In this document: piece after piece, positions 19,140 through 33,106 of the stretch
Layout of the letters: each line of letters begins with the position of its first letter
Numbering within the stretch: position 1 is the stretch's first letter
DNA from: CAVQWT01 sp963810815
GTDB taxonomy: Bacteria; Pseudomonadota; Gammaproteobacteria; Burkholderiales; Casimicrobiaceae
Direction: 5' to 3'
Length of the DNA stretch: 64,000 nt
Assembly (NCBI GenBank): GCA_963810815.1
Contig: CAWEPB010000007.1
Span: 186,001 to 250,000 of the forward strand
Notes under the pieces: model-generated
Told to the model about the DNA's origin: nothing
The model's database searches: none
The model's input: only the letters and a program-made list of their open reading frames with translations
Program-made: the position numbers and the translations under genes

Positions 19140-19227
19140 GCAAGACCGGGCCGACCGATGCCGCCGCGCCGGCGGAGCTCGGCAACGCAGGAAATGTCGG
19201 CCAATGCGGCCGCACGGAGGATTTGCC

Positions 19228-20726
<1,499 letters not shown>

Positions 20727-20737
<11 letters not shown>

Positions 20738-21563
20738 CGCGCACGGCGGCGCGTTCGCGCATGGCGGCCACCTCGGGGCCGCCGCCGACGATCTGGAACT
20801 CGAACTGCAGGGCCAGCCAGCCGGGCACCGGGTCGCCGTTGCGCCGCGCGGGCGCGAACGGCGCGCTGCGCAGGGCCGCCTCGATCGTCGGCCCGAACCA
20901 CGGGTGCTCCTGCTCGAACACGACGAAATCGACGGTGCCTTCGACGTTGACCAGCACCAGCACCCGCTGGGCGCCCTCGACCGCGCTGTCGAACGCCGCC
21001 GCCGGATAGCCGACCAGGAACGTGTCGGGCAGGCGCGGGGGCGTGTCCGCGGCGCCGGCGCGGTACGGCAGAATCGCGTCGGCGTTGGCTTCGCCGGTCG
21101 CGAAGGCGTCGATGGCCCCGAGGTCCTGGATGACGACGCGTCCCTCGACCGGCATCGGCGGGCTGCGGTCGGCGCGCGCGGCCAGCGCCGCGGCGGCCAA
21201 CGGCGGACGCTCGCGCGCCTGCGCGGCGGGGGCGGGGTCGCCGGTGCGCGTCGGCGCGCTCGTCGCCGCGGTCGCCGGCGGCGCCGCGACGACGGCCGCG
21301 TGTGGCGAGACCAGCGCCGCGTCCCGGTCGGGCGGATCGACGCGCGGGGGCAGCAGCACCGCGCTGATCGCCACCGCGGCGCGACTGGCGCCGGACCGCG
21401 CCTTCGTCGCGTCGTTGCCCGCGGCGAGCGGCAGCAGCGTCAGCGCCGCGTGCGCGGCGACCGACAGCAGGACCGCGTACAGCAGGGTCCGCAACTCCGG
21501 CAGCGTCGGGGCCGTTTGGCCGGACGTCAGGGCAGCGACAGTCATCGGAGGGTCGGCGTCCAC
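20727..21563 (-). CDS. TonB-like energy transducer protein
   Basis: About 275 residues. After a short cytosolic lead comes one transmembrane helix (LRTLLYAVLLSVAAHAALTLLPLA), a Pro/Ala-rich periplasmic linker of about 100 residues, and a C-terminal domain with the TonB pattern (RVLVLVNVEGTVDFVVF ... AALRSAPFAPARRNGDPVPGWLALQFEF). No ExbB or ExbD is nearby, so the energised partner is unknown. Starts are GTG 21563 or ATG 21545; neither has a clear Shine-Dalgarno. Its 3' end overlaps mmsA by 11 bases in convergent orientation. Confidence 0.75.
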
Positions 21564-21616
21564 GGCATCATGATGGCACGCCCCGCGGGCCCGCCGGCAG
21601 CGTTGCCATCGGCGTG

Positions 21617-21650
21617 AAAACGGCCGCCCCGCGGGTGCAGGGGCGGCCGT
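21617..21650 (-). terminator. Intrinsic terminator after pilY1
   Basis: Perfect 11-bp stem: 21620-21630 (ACGGCCGCCCC) pairs with 21640-21650 around a nine-base loop. On the minus strand it is followed by TTTT. It lies about 20 bases after the pilY1 stop and closes the minor-pilin operon. Confidence 0.85.
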
Positions 21651-21670
21651 CGGTGGACATGGTCAGAAGG

Positions 21671-24600
21671 TCAGATCTCGCCCAGGAGCCGCCACGACAT
21701 CCGGTGCTTCGCGACCGAATCCGGCAGCTTGATCTTGAACTGGACCAGCTTGCCGGCCAAGGCGCCGCCACCGCCGGTGGCGCCCAGCGAGGTTTCCGGA
21801 TAGGTGCCCGAGGCGAGCGACGGGTCCAGCGTCAGGAAGTCGAGGCCCACGAGACCCTCGGCGACGTAGATGCTCTCGGTGAACGTGCCGCCACCGCCGT
21901 CCAGCCGCGAATTGCCGCGCGAGAACTCGCGGGCGTAGATCCGCGACGGCTGGCCGGTCAGGCACTTGTCGGGGCCTGGCGGCTGGGTCGCGATGTACGC
22001 GACGATCGACAGCTCGGCCTGCACCGGGACGGTGACCCGCTGGCCGACGGCGTCCGTCAGGTCGTCGTACCACCCGTAGGCCGGCCGGCTGGCCAGGCCC
22101 GCGGCGTCGGTCACCTCGAGCAGGTCGGCGCGGGTGCGCGGCAGGCCCGTGGTCGACGCCGTGCGCACGTTGCCGTCACGGATCGCGTAGACCGACTGCA
22201 CCTGGGTGTCGGCCAGGTCGTCGTCGTGCAGCAGGCGGCCGGTGCCGATGAAGACCCAGCGATCGCTGCCCGTGGCGAGGTCGATCTCGATCTGCGGCGG
22301 CGTCGTGATCGGCTGCACCGTGCCACCGGGGTCGGTCAGCACCGCGAGCTTGTCGACGCTCCAGTTCTTCGGATCGGGATCCTGGACGTTGAACCGCCAC
22401 AGGTTGCCGAGCAGGTCGCCGGCATACAGCTCTTCGACGACCTGGTTGCGGAAGTTGAGCACGTACCCGGCGACCTGCGCGAGTCCGGACGGCGTGGCGG
22501 CGCTGCCCGCGCCGGTGGACAGGTAGCCGGGGAATCCGGCGGAGGTCAGCAGCTCGCCGGTTTCGGGCTTGACGAAGTAGACCTTGCCGTCGCCCGTCGC
22601 ATTGTTGTAGCCCGAGGTCAGGATGACGACCCAGCCGTGCGCGTGCGTCTTCACCATCAGCGGCTTGCCGTACGAATACCCCAGATCCTCGAAACCGACG
22701 TCGAGGTTCGAGCGTTCCCACAGCACCTTCTTGGCGGTGACGATGTCCGCCTCGGTGTCGGCGGTCGCGACGGGCGTCGTGACGTCGAGGGCGTAGAACG
22801 ACTTGCCGCCCTTGCCCAGGCCGCCGACGAGGAGGGTTCGCCAGTCCTCGCCGCCGAAGTCGACGTCGGCGACGCGCATCGGCCCGTCGACGTAATAGTG
22901 GTGCGTGAAGGGCGGCAGCGCGCCGTCCTGCAGCGTGAGTCCGCCGAGCCCGGTCTTGTCCGGCCGGTACAGCGCCTTGGGCACGAACGCCCACGACTCG
23001 TAGCCGCTCGAAGGCTCCAGCGGGTCGCTGTCGTCGGCCGCCGGATCGGTGAACGCGTGGACCATGCCGTCGTTGGCGCCGACGAAGATCGTCTTCTGGC
23101 GCGTCTTCTGCGCGTCGAAGAAGGCCTGGTAACCGGGGTTGAGCCCCGGGTCGTAGAACGGCGTGTTGGTGGTGCCGGCCAGCGCCTTCGCCGGACCGAC
23201 GATCACGGCCTGCGAGTTGACGATGTCGCCGAGCGGCCCCGCACGGACGCGGAACTGGCCCAGCCGGGCCCCTTCGCGGCTGCGGTCGCCGCGCAGGAAC
23301 TCGACGGTCTGCGCGCCGCGCGTCGGCTTGCCCGGGGCGAGCGAGTCCTTCTGCGTCGCCGAGAGGTTGCCCCAGAGGAAAGGCACCTTGGCGTTGGTCG
23401 AGTCGTTGATCGTCAGGATCCTGCGCTTGGTCAGCCACGGCTGGTCGTCGGGCGCCGGCAGCACGGTCAGCTGCTCGGCCAGGCGATCGGCGGCGCGCCA
23501 TTTCTCCAGCACCTCGTTGCCGGTGAGGGGGTCGATCTCGACCTTGGTCATCGAGCCGGCCCATCCCGGCTCGAACTTGACGCGGTAGATGAACTTGTTC
23601 GCCGCCGACAGGTTGACGCTGTCGAAGGTGACACCCGAGCGCGCGCCCGCCTGGTTCTCGATGTCCTTGAGGATCTGGCCCATGCCGAGGCGCAGTTCGT
23701 CGACCGACTGGGCGTTGACGAAGCGGCCGCGGCCGTTGATGGCGGCGTGCCAGAGGTCGTCGACCCCCGACGCGTCGGGCTTGTAGACGGTGGGAATCGT
23801 CTGCGACCACTGCGCGGTGCCGGCCTTGATCTGGTCCTCGGTCGCCGACTGGTTGCCGGTCGGCAGCTTGCCTTCGGTGCCGAGCGACATCGCGGCGAAG
23901 TTGCCGTGCTGCCAGGTCGCCGGATCGCGGTCGCTGCCGGGCACGTTGTTGGTCATCGCCGGCTTGAAGTCCTTCGCCCAGTAGTACGTGACGTAGTCGG
24001 CCAGCGAATCGCTGACGGCCGTGGCGTTCTCGCGGAACTGCGTCGGCCACGCGTTGCCGGGGATCAGCCCCTGCACCGACAGGTCCTCGGGCAGCGCCGG
24101 GATGGTCCGATCGACGTTGCCGACGACGGTGGTCGGGATCGCCGGCTGGTTGGTGATGCCGTCGGTGAACAGCATGTGCCAGTTCTTCTGGCAGGTCAGC
24201 GTCGGCACGATCGGATCGGTCGCGGCGGCCAGCTGCGGGTGGCCGCCGGTCGCGTACCACTCGCCGACGCGCACGACGGCGTCGAGGTTCGGCGTTTCCT
24301 GCCCGGTCTTGATGTAGATGCCGTAGAGCTTCTGGAACCACGTCGTCTTCTGCGCGGCATCGAAGTAGTCGATGTTGGCGAAGTCCGACGTCGGGTTGTT
24401 CCCCAGCGTGTGGAAGCCGACACGGAACTTGTTGTCGAGCTCCTTGAAGACCAGCGAGGTCGCGGTCTTCACCGCCTGGATCCGCGTGCGGTAGTACGCG
24501 AACCAGTTGGCGTAGTTCTCCATTTCCTCGGCATACGAACGCGTCACGGAAACCACGTCGCCGGCCTCGTCCTTCCACTCGTGGTAATACTCGGCGATCT

Positions 24601-26390
24601 GCGGATGCAGGTCGACGCGCTGGAACGCGGGCTGGGCGACGTTGTCGGTGCCCGGGTCCTTGCCGAAGCGGTAGTAGCGCGGCCAGATGTGGCCGGTCGA
24701 GGTGTCGCGGAACGCCTTGCACGCGCTGCCGCCGAAGCCGCGCCACGGGTCGGTGCCCGCGGTCGTGGCGATCCGGGTCTGGCACCACTCGACGCTGCTC
24801 TTCCAGTAGTGCCGCGGGCACGTTGGTGGTGGTCGGCGTGGTCGGGCAGCTGCCGGTGACCTGCTTCGTGTAGAGGCCGGACGGGAAATCCCAGCGGCCG
24901 GCGGTGTAGCCGCTGCCGCCGTTGTTGTGGCGGCAGACTTCGCCCAGGGTGTCGGCGTCCTGGCGAAGCGTCTTCGCCGGCGAGACGCCGTACATGTTGG
25001 TCGTGCAGTTCGCGCTGGTCGCCGGGGTGCACGACTGGTTCCAGAGCGTGCACGGCGTGATGACGGGGCAGGCAGTCGCGGCCGTCGCCGGGGTGCAGGA
25101 GTTGCCGGTGCCGGAGCACTGGTAGCCGCCACCCTGCGGCGGGCAGGCCGTGGCCGCGGTCGCCGGCGTGCAGGAGTTGCCGGTGCTCGAACACTTGTAG
25201 GCATCCGGGCAGGGCGCCGACTTGTCCTCGACGCAGAGTCCGCACTCCGCCCCGGTGCAGGTCGGGTCGCAGCCCGACGGAACGTACCGCTTGGGGGACC
25301 ACGAGCAGTTGTTGGGATTGGCCTGCAGGTTGCAGGTCTGGTTGGTGACCGCCACCGCATTGCAGGTCTGGGCGACGGGCGTGCCGTAGGTGTTGCAGGT
25401 CGTGTTGGTGCAGGACTTCGGCCACTTCGGCGACGCGGTGTTGCACCACAGGGGGTTCGTCCCGGTGCGGTAGTAGTACTTGGCGTCGTTTCCCGCCGCA
25501 GCCGGCTTCGGCCACGGGTACAGGTAATCGCCATCGGTGGCATCGCCGGCGTACGCCGAGCCGGGGCGCGGTCCCATCCGCGACGCGCTGTAGGCGGGTG
25601 AGGTGATCGCGAGCGAGCTCGTGCCGGAACCATTGGTGCGGCAATACGCCGGATCGTTCTGCAGCCCGGTGTTGTTGGTCCAGTCGGTGTTGCACCAGAA
25701 GCCGACGCTGACCGCGCTGGTCAGGTTGACCTGCGGCGTGGCGGTCAGTGGGGCCGCCGGCGTCTTGAAGGGGTCGGCGGGGACCTTGGTCCAGCTGGTC
25801 GTGTTGGCCGCGCTCATCGACGGCCAGGAGGTCCCGTCGGCGTTGGCCGGCGGCTCGTAGGTGATCCGCGGGTTGTAGTAGAGCCGGTTCATCGCCGCGT
25901 TGTGGGCGGGGGCCGGCCACTGCTGCGCCGTCGACGGCACGTTGGGCGCGTTGAACGGGGGCAGCGGCGTGCGGCCGGCGCCGGTGTCGTAGGCGTTGTA
26001 CGGCACGCCGTTCTGGTGGTAGATGAACGCCGGGTAGTCGTCGGCGGCGACGGCGGGTCGCTTGCCGCAGGCCGCCTGCATGATCCCGTTGCCGTCGCGG
26101 CAGTAGTTGTCGACGACGAGTTCGGGCAGGAAGTCGGACAGCATCGACGTCGAGTCGTCGAGCGTCAGCACGATGTTCGGCTCGGCCGAGTTCTTGACGT
26201 TCAGGGGTTCGTCGGCAAGCTTGGTCAGCGCGGCGAACGCCGACGGGGTCATCGGCCCGAAGCCGACGAGCCATGCCAGGGTCGCGGCGAGCAGCCGCTG
26301 CCAGAGGGGACGCGCCCGTGGCCGCTTCGGTGCGGGCCTCGGTGCCGGATGGGAACCGGCGGTGCGTTCGGTGGCGGATGTCGTGGTCAT
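21671..26390 (-). pseudogene. pilY1: Type IV pilus tip adhesin PilY1, single-base frameshift
   Basis: Large pilus-tip and biogenesis protein, last gene of the minor-pilin operon. It has a long N-terminal signal with TM-like LLAATLAWLVGFG, a degenerate vWA-type start (EPNIVLTLDDSTSML), a Cys-rich insert around 300-470, WHMLFTDGITNQP, and a C-terminal PilY1 beta-propeller (TIFVGANDGMVHAF, LLVGGLGKGGKSFYALDVT, LYAGDLLGNLWRFNV, WVFIGTGRLL). The frame breaks near 24811-24817: TTTNVPA is followed, one extra base later, by HYWKSSVEWCQ. Corrected length is about 1572 residues. The rest of the frame is well preserved, so sequence error or very recent loss is likely. Confidence 0.9.
25010..25200 (-). 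repeat. Repeated Cys motif in the PilY1 insert
   Basis: Two near-identical copies of STGNSCTPATAATACP and SGTGNSCTPATAATACP are followed by a weaker third, NQSCTPATSANC. The DNA of the copies is also nearly identical (near 25087 and 25160), so they arose by recent tandem duplication. Confidence 0.75.
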
Positions 26391-26426
26391 GGCGTTTACC
26401 CTGTGCTTTCTTCTCGTGCGCTCGAC

Positions 26427-27059
26427 TCAGCGCAGCATGGCCTGCGCGAACGTGACGGTATTGGACGGGCTGTCGACGCGGATGGTCAGCCGGTAGAGCG
26501 GGACGCGGGGGAGCTCGAGCTTCTGTTCGGTCGCGGTGCCGGCCGCGGCCTGGTTCGGCGGGACGCGGTTGCAGTATTGGGTGAGCTGCTCGGACGCTCC
26601 GGCGCCCGTGAACGGAACCGGCGCGTCGGAGCGGCACATGCGCTCGATGACGTAGCGCACCGTGTTGCCGTTGCCCGCGTCCTCGACCCGACCGCCGTAC
26701 GCCGAGTAGGCAGAAACCGATTGCAGCACCGCCGGGACGGCGGTGTTGGGGTCCTCGCCGAGCTGCTGTTTCGCGAAGTAGCTCTGCGCGGGCAGGTCGG
26801 ACTCCCGGTCGGCGACGAGATTGGACTCGAACAGCGCGGCGACGGCGTGCTCGACCGCGAGATTCGACGGCAGGATCGAGGCCTGCCGGAACGCCAGGTT
26901 GCCGACGACCGACGTCGTCGTGTCGACCGAGCGGACGAGCGCGACGCCGGCAAGCGCCATCGCGACCATCACGACCAGCGCGATGATCAGGACGATGCCG
27001 CGCTGCCGCCGGGGGCGGGCGGGCATCGGGCGGGTGCGGAAACGGGAGGTCATCGTCAT
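26427..27059 (-). CDS. pilX: Minor pilin assembly protein PilX
   Basis: 210-residue pilin-like protein. After a basic lead (RPRRQRG) comes the hydrophobic helix IVLIIALVVMVAMALAGVALVRSVDTTTSVVGNLAFRQASI, typical of PilX. As in other PilX proteins there is no glutamate at position 5 of the mature helix. Its ATG at 27059 overlaps the pilW stop (ATGA) and it is followed after about 36 bases by pilY1. Confidence 0.85.
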   Translation of the reverse strand: MTMTSRFRTRPMPARPRRQRGIVLIIALVVMVAMALAGVALVRSVDTTTSVVGNLAFRQASILPSNLAVEHAVAALFESNLVADRESDLPAQSYFAKQQLGEDPNTAVPAVLQSVSAYSAYGGRVEDAGNGNTVRYVIERMCRSDAPVPFTGAGASEQLTQYCNRVPPNQAAAGTATEQKLELPRVPLYRLTIRVDSPSNTVTFAQAMLR

Positions 27060-28235
27060 GGGGCGTACATCCACACTTGGTTGCGCAGGGGCACGACGGT
27101 CTCGAACACGCGGTAGCGCCAGCCGCCGTCCGCAGTCTGCGCGATGGTGCCGGTCATCCGGCCCGGACAGTTGAGCTTGACCGGGTCTTCGCAGTCGAAC
27201 AGCGTCCAGGCGAAGTCGCCGGCGGGTGTCTGCGAGGTCGCGATCCCACTGGTCGCTGCGGACGACGAGGCCGATGCGAAACGCCCGGATGCACGAGATC
27301 GGGTTGACGTTGCAGTCGTTGTCGTGCGAGAACATCGCATTGAGCAGGTCGGTGGGCGTGAACGGCGCGGCGTCGGCCTTGACCCAGGTGTCGATGATCC
27401 CGTCGTTGTTGTTGTCGATGCCGTACTGCGCCTTCATGTTGACGACGTTCGACGCCAGCGGCACCGCAACGGCGGCCGGATTCACCAGGTCGAGCGAACG
27501 CAGCGTCTCGTTGGCGACCGAATAGCGCACGCGCTGCGTCTGGGCCGACGGCCCCAGGTTGACGACCATCGAATTGTTGGTGACGTCGAAGGGCGTGGCC
27601 GGCGAAATGGTCAGCGTGACGATGCCGCTCGCGTTCGGGGGCGGCACCGCCGCGGTCACGACGTGGGCGGGCGCGCCGACCACATCGGAGGCGCAGGGCG
27701 TCGTGGCCGGGGGCGCCACGCCGGCGTCCTGGATGAGGACGATCTGGTCGCCCTGGTGGAAGCCGTTGGGACTGCGAACCGGGAGGCTCGCCGACCCGGC
27801 CGCCAGCGTGCCGACGCTGGCAACCTCGGCCGCGTCGGTGGTCGAGGATGCGGTCCCGTAGATGACGACCAGCGCGTCGGGGAGGTCGTCCGAAGCGCCC
27901 GGCTCGATCAGCGCCGGGATCGGCTTGCGCGTCACCTTGATCGCTTCGTCGGGCGCGCCCGCGACCGGCGTGCAGCGGATCAGGCGGCCCGCGGCGTCGG
28001 AAATGCCGTTGCCCGCGCTGTTGAGTTCCAGCGCCAGCGTGAACGTGGACAGCAGGCCGTTCTGCTGCGCGTCGGCGGCGCCGGTGGTGTTGCGCTTCAG
28101 GCCCTCGGCGACGGTGAAGATCTGGTAGATGACCAGCACCGCGACGAGTCCGATCAGCACGCCGACCATGATCTCGATCATGCTGGCGCCGCGGGCGTGG
28201 CGGCGTGGGGAGGAGAGGTGGCGTTTCGGAAGCAT
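27056..28235 (-). pseudogene. pilW: Minor pilin PilW, single-base frameshift
   Basis: Minor pseudopilin of the tip complex. It has the prepilin signal ARGASMIEIMVGVLIGLVAVLVIYQIF and a long globular domain with the Ca-loop-like GIDNNNDGIIDTW typical of PilW. The frame breaks near 27230-27245, after FRIGLVVRSDQWDRD. One extra base later it continues SQTPAGDFAWTLFDCEDP to the stop that overlaps pilX. The corrected length is about 392 residues. ATG 28235 was chosen 14 bases after pilV. Possible sequence error, as for mmsA and pilY1. Confidence 0.85.
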
Positions 28236-28249
28236 GGTGAGTGGCCGCG

Positions 28250-28705
28250 TCAGTTGCTGCCGACGACGGCGGTGGTCGAATAGTTGTGCGGCTGGGCTTC
28301 GCCCGGAAGCTGCCAGAAGATCGTGACGGTCACCACGGCGCTGTTCGCCGAGGGGCCGGGGACGACCTGGATGTCGGGTTCGTTGCCGGCGATCGTGGCC
28401 CCGGGCAGCGTCTTCACCAGCTCCTTGAGCGCGAGGTAGCCGGGGCCGCCGAGGTCGGTGTCGTAGTTGGCCTCGAGCTGCGCCAGGTTGTCGGTCCACA
28501 TCCGCCCGACGATGGTGCTGGCGAGGTAGACGGCCTCGCCGCGGTACTGCGCGTCGTTGACGTGGCGGATCGCGTTGGCCTGCAGGCCGACGAGGCCGAG
28601 GATGCCGAACGAGAAGATGAGGATGCCGACCAGCGCTTCCAGCAGGAAGCCGCCGCGCTGCCGTGCGGGCGCGGTCGGTCGGGCGCGATGGACGCGGTGG
28701 TTCAT
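28250..28705 (-). CDS. pilV: Minor pilin PilV
   Basis: 151-residue type IV minor pilin. The prepilin motif RQRGGFLLEALVGILIFSFGILGLVGLQA carries G-F and the glutamate at +5. QYRGEAVYLASTIVGRMWTDN follows, as in PilV. The ATG at 28705 overlaps the preceding fimT stop (ATGA), so it is translationally coupled. Confidence 0.92.
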   Translation of the reverse strand: MNHRVHRARPTAPARQRGGFLLEALVGILIFSFGILGLVGLQANAIRHVNDAQYRGEAVYLASTIVGRMWTDNLAQLEANYDTDLGGPGYLALKELVKTLPGATIAGNEPDIQVVPGPSANSAVVTVTIFWQLPGEAQPHNYSTTAVVGSN

Positions 28706-29226
28706 GGGCACCCCGTCGGGTCGGTGGAGGCGAAGTGCGGGTCGCACATGCGCACGCCGGCCGCGCCGACGACGACGCGCAGCGGCCGGGGCTCGGTCGC
28801 GTTGCCGGAAGTGACGTCGACCTGGGTGAGGCGCTCCGCGCCGTCCTGGGTGTCGGCCATCATGCGGCCGAGGCCGGTGAAGCGGACGCCGGTGGCGGCG
28901 ACCGGCGTCGGCACGACGGTCACGTTGCGCGAGCCCGACGTGAACAGGTGCTGCTGGACGACGGTGTCGTCGACCAGTTCGCGCACTTCCCAGCCGGTCG
29001 CCGGGGTGAGCCGGAACTCGACCTGGCCGTTGCGCTTGATCGCCTCGGCCTGCGTCAGCCGGATGCCGGACGAGATCGATTCGGTCGCGTTGCGGATCTG
29101 GGTGTTGGCGAGCCAGTCGCGGTACAGCGGCATCGCCAGCGTGACCAGGATCGCCATGATCGTCAGCGCGACCATGAGCTCGATCAGCGAGAAGCCGCGG
29201 GCGCGCGGGGCGGACTTCAGTTGCAC
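28702..29226 (-). CDS. GspH/FimT-family pseudopilin (FimT/FimU)
   Basis: 174-residue minor pilin with prepilin site ARGFSLIELMVALTIMAILVTLAMPLYRDWLANTQIRNATESISSGIRLTQAEAIKRN, the FimT/FimU signature. It starts at GTG 29226, with AAAGGA seven bases upstream and inside the 3' end of pilE (10-base overlap). The C-terminal half ends with a Cys/Pro tail. It is the second GspH-type gene of this operon. Confidence 0.88.
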   Translation of the reverse strand: MQLKSAPRARGFSLIELMVALTIMAILVTLAMPLYRDWLANTQIRNATESISSGIRLTQAEAIKRNGQVEFRLTPATGWEVRELVDDTVVQQHLFTSGSRNVTVVPTPVAATGVRFTGLGRMMADTQDGAERLTQVDVTSGNATEPRPLRVVVGAAGVRMCDPHFASTDPTGCP

Positions 29227-29666
29227 GAGCCGTCCTTTCGCGTGACCCAGCAGGTCGCGCTGGTGGTCCAGCCGCCCGGCAAGCCGGTCGTCGCGCGCAC
29301 GTTGGCCTGGTCGACCGTGTAGACGAAACCGCTCATGCCCTTGGCGGCGAGGCCGGTGGCGGTGATCGTGTACGTCGTCGGGGTCGCCGCGCAGGTCAGC
29401 TGGAACGCGTCGTTGCCCGTGACGGCCGGCATCGCGACGCGGCAGGCGCCGCCGTTGTCGTAGGCGCGGAAGTCCATGAACGCCTGCTCCATCCGGACGC
29501 GCAGGTCGGACAGCCGCGACGTCGCGTCGATGATGCGGCTGCGCTGCACGTACTCGCGGTACGACGGCAGCGCGAAGGCCGCGATCAGGCCCATGATGGC
29601 GACCACGATCAGCAGTTCGATCAGGGTGAAGCCGTGTTGACGCGTCGGACAGCGTTGCATGCGCAT
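29217..29666 (-). CDS. Type IV pilin PilE-like protein
   Basis: 149-residue pilin-like protein with a short basic leader and HGFTLIELLIVVAIMGLIAAFALPSYREYVQRSRIIDATSRLSDLRVRMEQAF, the PilE class. Four cysteines in the C-terminal half may form two disulfides. A clear AAGGAAGGG sits 8 bases before ATG 29666. It lies among minor pilins, so it is likely a minor PilE rather than the major subunit. Confidence 0.88.
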   Translation of the reverse strand: MRMQRCPTRQHGFTLIELLIVVAIMGLIAAFALPSYREYVQRSRIIDATSRLSDLRVRMEQAFMDFRAYDNGGACRVAMPAVTGNDAFQLTCAATPTTYTITATGLAAKGMSGFVYTVDQANVRATTGLPGGWTTSATCWVTRKDGSCN

Positions 29667-29807
29667 GGCGCGAGCCCTTCCTTTTGATGGGCGTATGGTA
29701 GGCGCCGCCACGCAGCGGGCCATCGGGAACCGACCAGTGGCGCGTGGGCGGGAATGGGCGGCGTGCACGCCGTCGCCCTGGTCGCCACGGGCCGGACGCG
29801 CGCTCGG

Positions 29808-30437
29808 TCAGGGGCAGCGGTCGGGTCCGCGCTCGATGCGCACCCGGCCGCTGTGCGCAAGAATGACACGCAGCGGCTGCCGTCCGGCCTTGCAGACGAC
29901 GAACGTGCCCATCTGCAGGGCGCCACCCGGGCGGCGCGCGTGCCCGAGGCTGGTGTACGAGACGTAGTGCTCGACCGGCCCGTTGCCGGCGATCGACACG
30001 CCGCGGTGGGCCGGGCCTTCCCGGCGGATCACCGGTTCCCCGGCTTCCCGCGTGCCGTTGCGGTTGGTGTCCTCGAACACGATCCAGCCGGCGTCCCAGT
30101 CCGGTGCGTCCATGCACGTCGTGCCGTCGGCCGACACGCAGGCGTTGACCCGATAGCCGCGCCGGATGGCCTCCGACCGGGCGTGGGTGAGGCTGCCCGC
30201 CAGGTGCTGGGCGTCGACCAGCTGCCGGTAGCCCTCCAGGTAGTCCCGCCAGGACGGGATCGCGACGCCGGCGAGGATCGCGGTCAGCGCGAGGCCGACC
30301 ACGGTTTCGACCAGGCTGTAGCCACGGGCCCCGGCGGCGGGGGCCGCCGAAATGCCAGTGCGGGCGGAGCCCGCCGGCCGGGCTTGGACCGGACCGGCCG
30401 GTGGAAGCCGGGTGGGTCGGGTGGGAGGTTGCGGCAT
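29808..30437 (-). CDS. GspH/FimT-family pseudopilin, first gene of the minor pilin cluster
   Basis: 209-residue pseudopilin with an unusually long Pro/Arg-rich leader (about 38 residues) before GARGYSLVETVVGLALTAILAGVAIPSWRDYL. The conserved GspH/FimT continuation LAGSLTHARSEAIRRGYRVNACVSADGTTC and WIVFEDTNRNGTREAGEPVI follow. If the leader is truly translated it is long for a class III signal; no better start is visible. A 141-base gap separates it from pilE. Four 11-bp repeats lie just upstream. Confidence 0.8.
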   Translation of the reverse strand: MPQPPTRPTRLPPAGPVQARPAGSARTGISAAPAAGARGYSLVETVVGLALTAILAGVAIPSWRDYLEGYRQLVDAQHLAGSLTHARSEAIRRGYRVNACVSADGTTCMDAPDWDAGWIVFEDTNRNGTREAGEPVIRREGPAHRGVSIAGNGPVEHYVSYTSLGHARRPGGALQMGTFVVCKAGRQPLRVILAHSGRVRIERGPDRCP

Positions 30438-30468
30438 CGGACATCTCCGGGGGGCAACGGCAGGGAAC

Positions 30469-30512
30469 GGTGGGTCAGCGGTGGGTCAGCGGTGGGTCAG
30501 CGGTGGGTCAGC
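30469..30512. repeat. Four tandem copies of an 11-bp repeat
   Basis: GGTGGGTCAGC is repeated four times without interruption (30469-30479, 30480-30490, 30491-30501, 30502-30512) and is followed by a degenerate GGCAGGTCG. It lies 32-75 bases upstream of the first pilin gene on the minus strand. Confidence 0.95.
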
Positions 30513-30668
30513 GGCAGGTCGTCCGACCGCCGACGGCCGTGCCCGGCGACCGATGGCAGCCCGGTCCAGCCTACCCCGCCGGCGAATCCGGTGCGATCGA
30601 CCGAATGGCTGAACCGGGTTGCCGCGACGCTGCCGGATCGAGGCGCTTGATTAAGGCAAATCAGGTGC

Positions 30669-30696
30669 TTGACAACAATTGTTTTATGTTTAATAT
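30669..30696 (+). promoter_or_regulatory. Sigma70-type promoter with a palindromic operator in its spacer
   Basis: TTGACA (30669-30674), a 16-base spacer and TAATAT (30691-30696) make the best promoter of the window. The spacer contains the perfect palindrome AACAATTGTT (30674-30683). A second imperfect dyad TGTTT...AAACA covers 30687-30706. MarR proteins often bind such ACAATTGT-type dyads over promoters, and a MarR gene lies in the operon, so autoregulation is inferred. Confidence 0.65.
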
Positions 30697-30753
30697 ATTT
30701 CAAACAGAAACAGTTGCCCGCGGACATGCCGCCGGCTGTGACGAAAGGTCGCG

Positions 30754-33102
<2,349 letters not shown>

Positions 33103-33106
<4 letters not shown>

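Larger units (their letters stand above)
30438..30753. other. Divergent intergenic region between the pilin cluster and the aromatic catabolic operon
   Basis: 316 bases without a gene. The left part (30469-30512) is the 11-bp minisatellite. The middle (30513-30650) is GC rich with no element that I recognise. The right part is markedly AT rich and carries the promoter and palindromes of the catabolic operon. Confidence 0.7.

Noticed and set aside
24790..24840. Programmed ribosomal frameshift in pilY1
   Set aside because: No slippery heptamer or convincing downstream stimulator at the break; an extra base explains it more simply.
30469..30512. CRISPR array
   Set aside because: The repeat units are 11 bp and directly abutting, with no spacers and no cas genes nearby.
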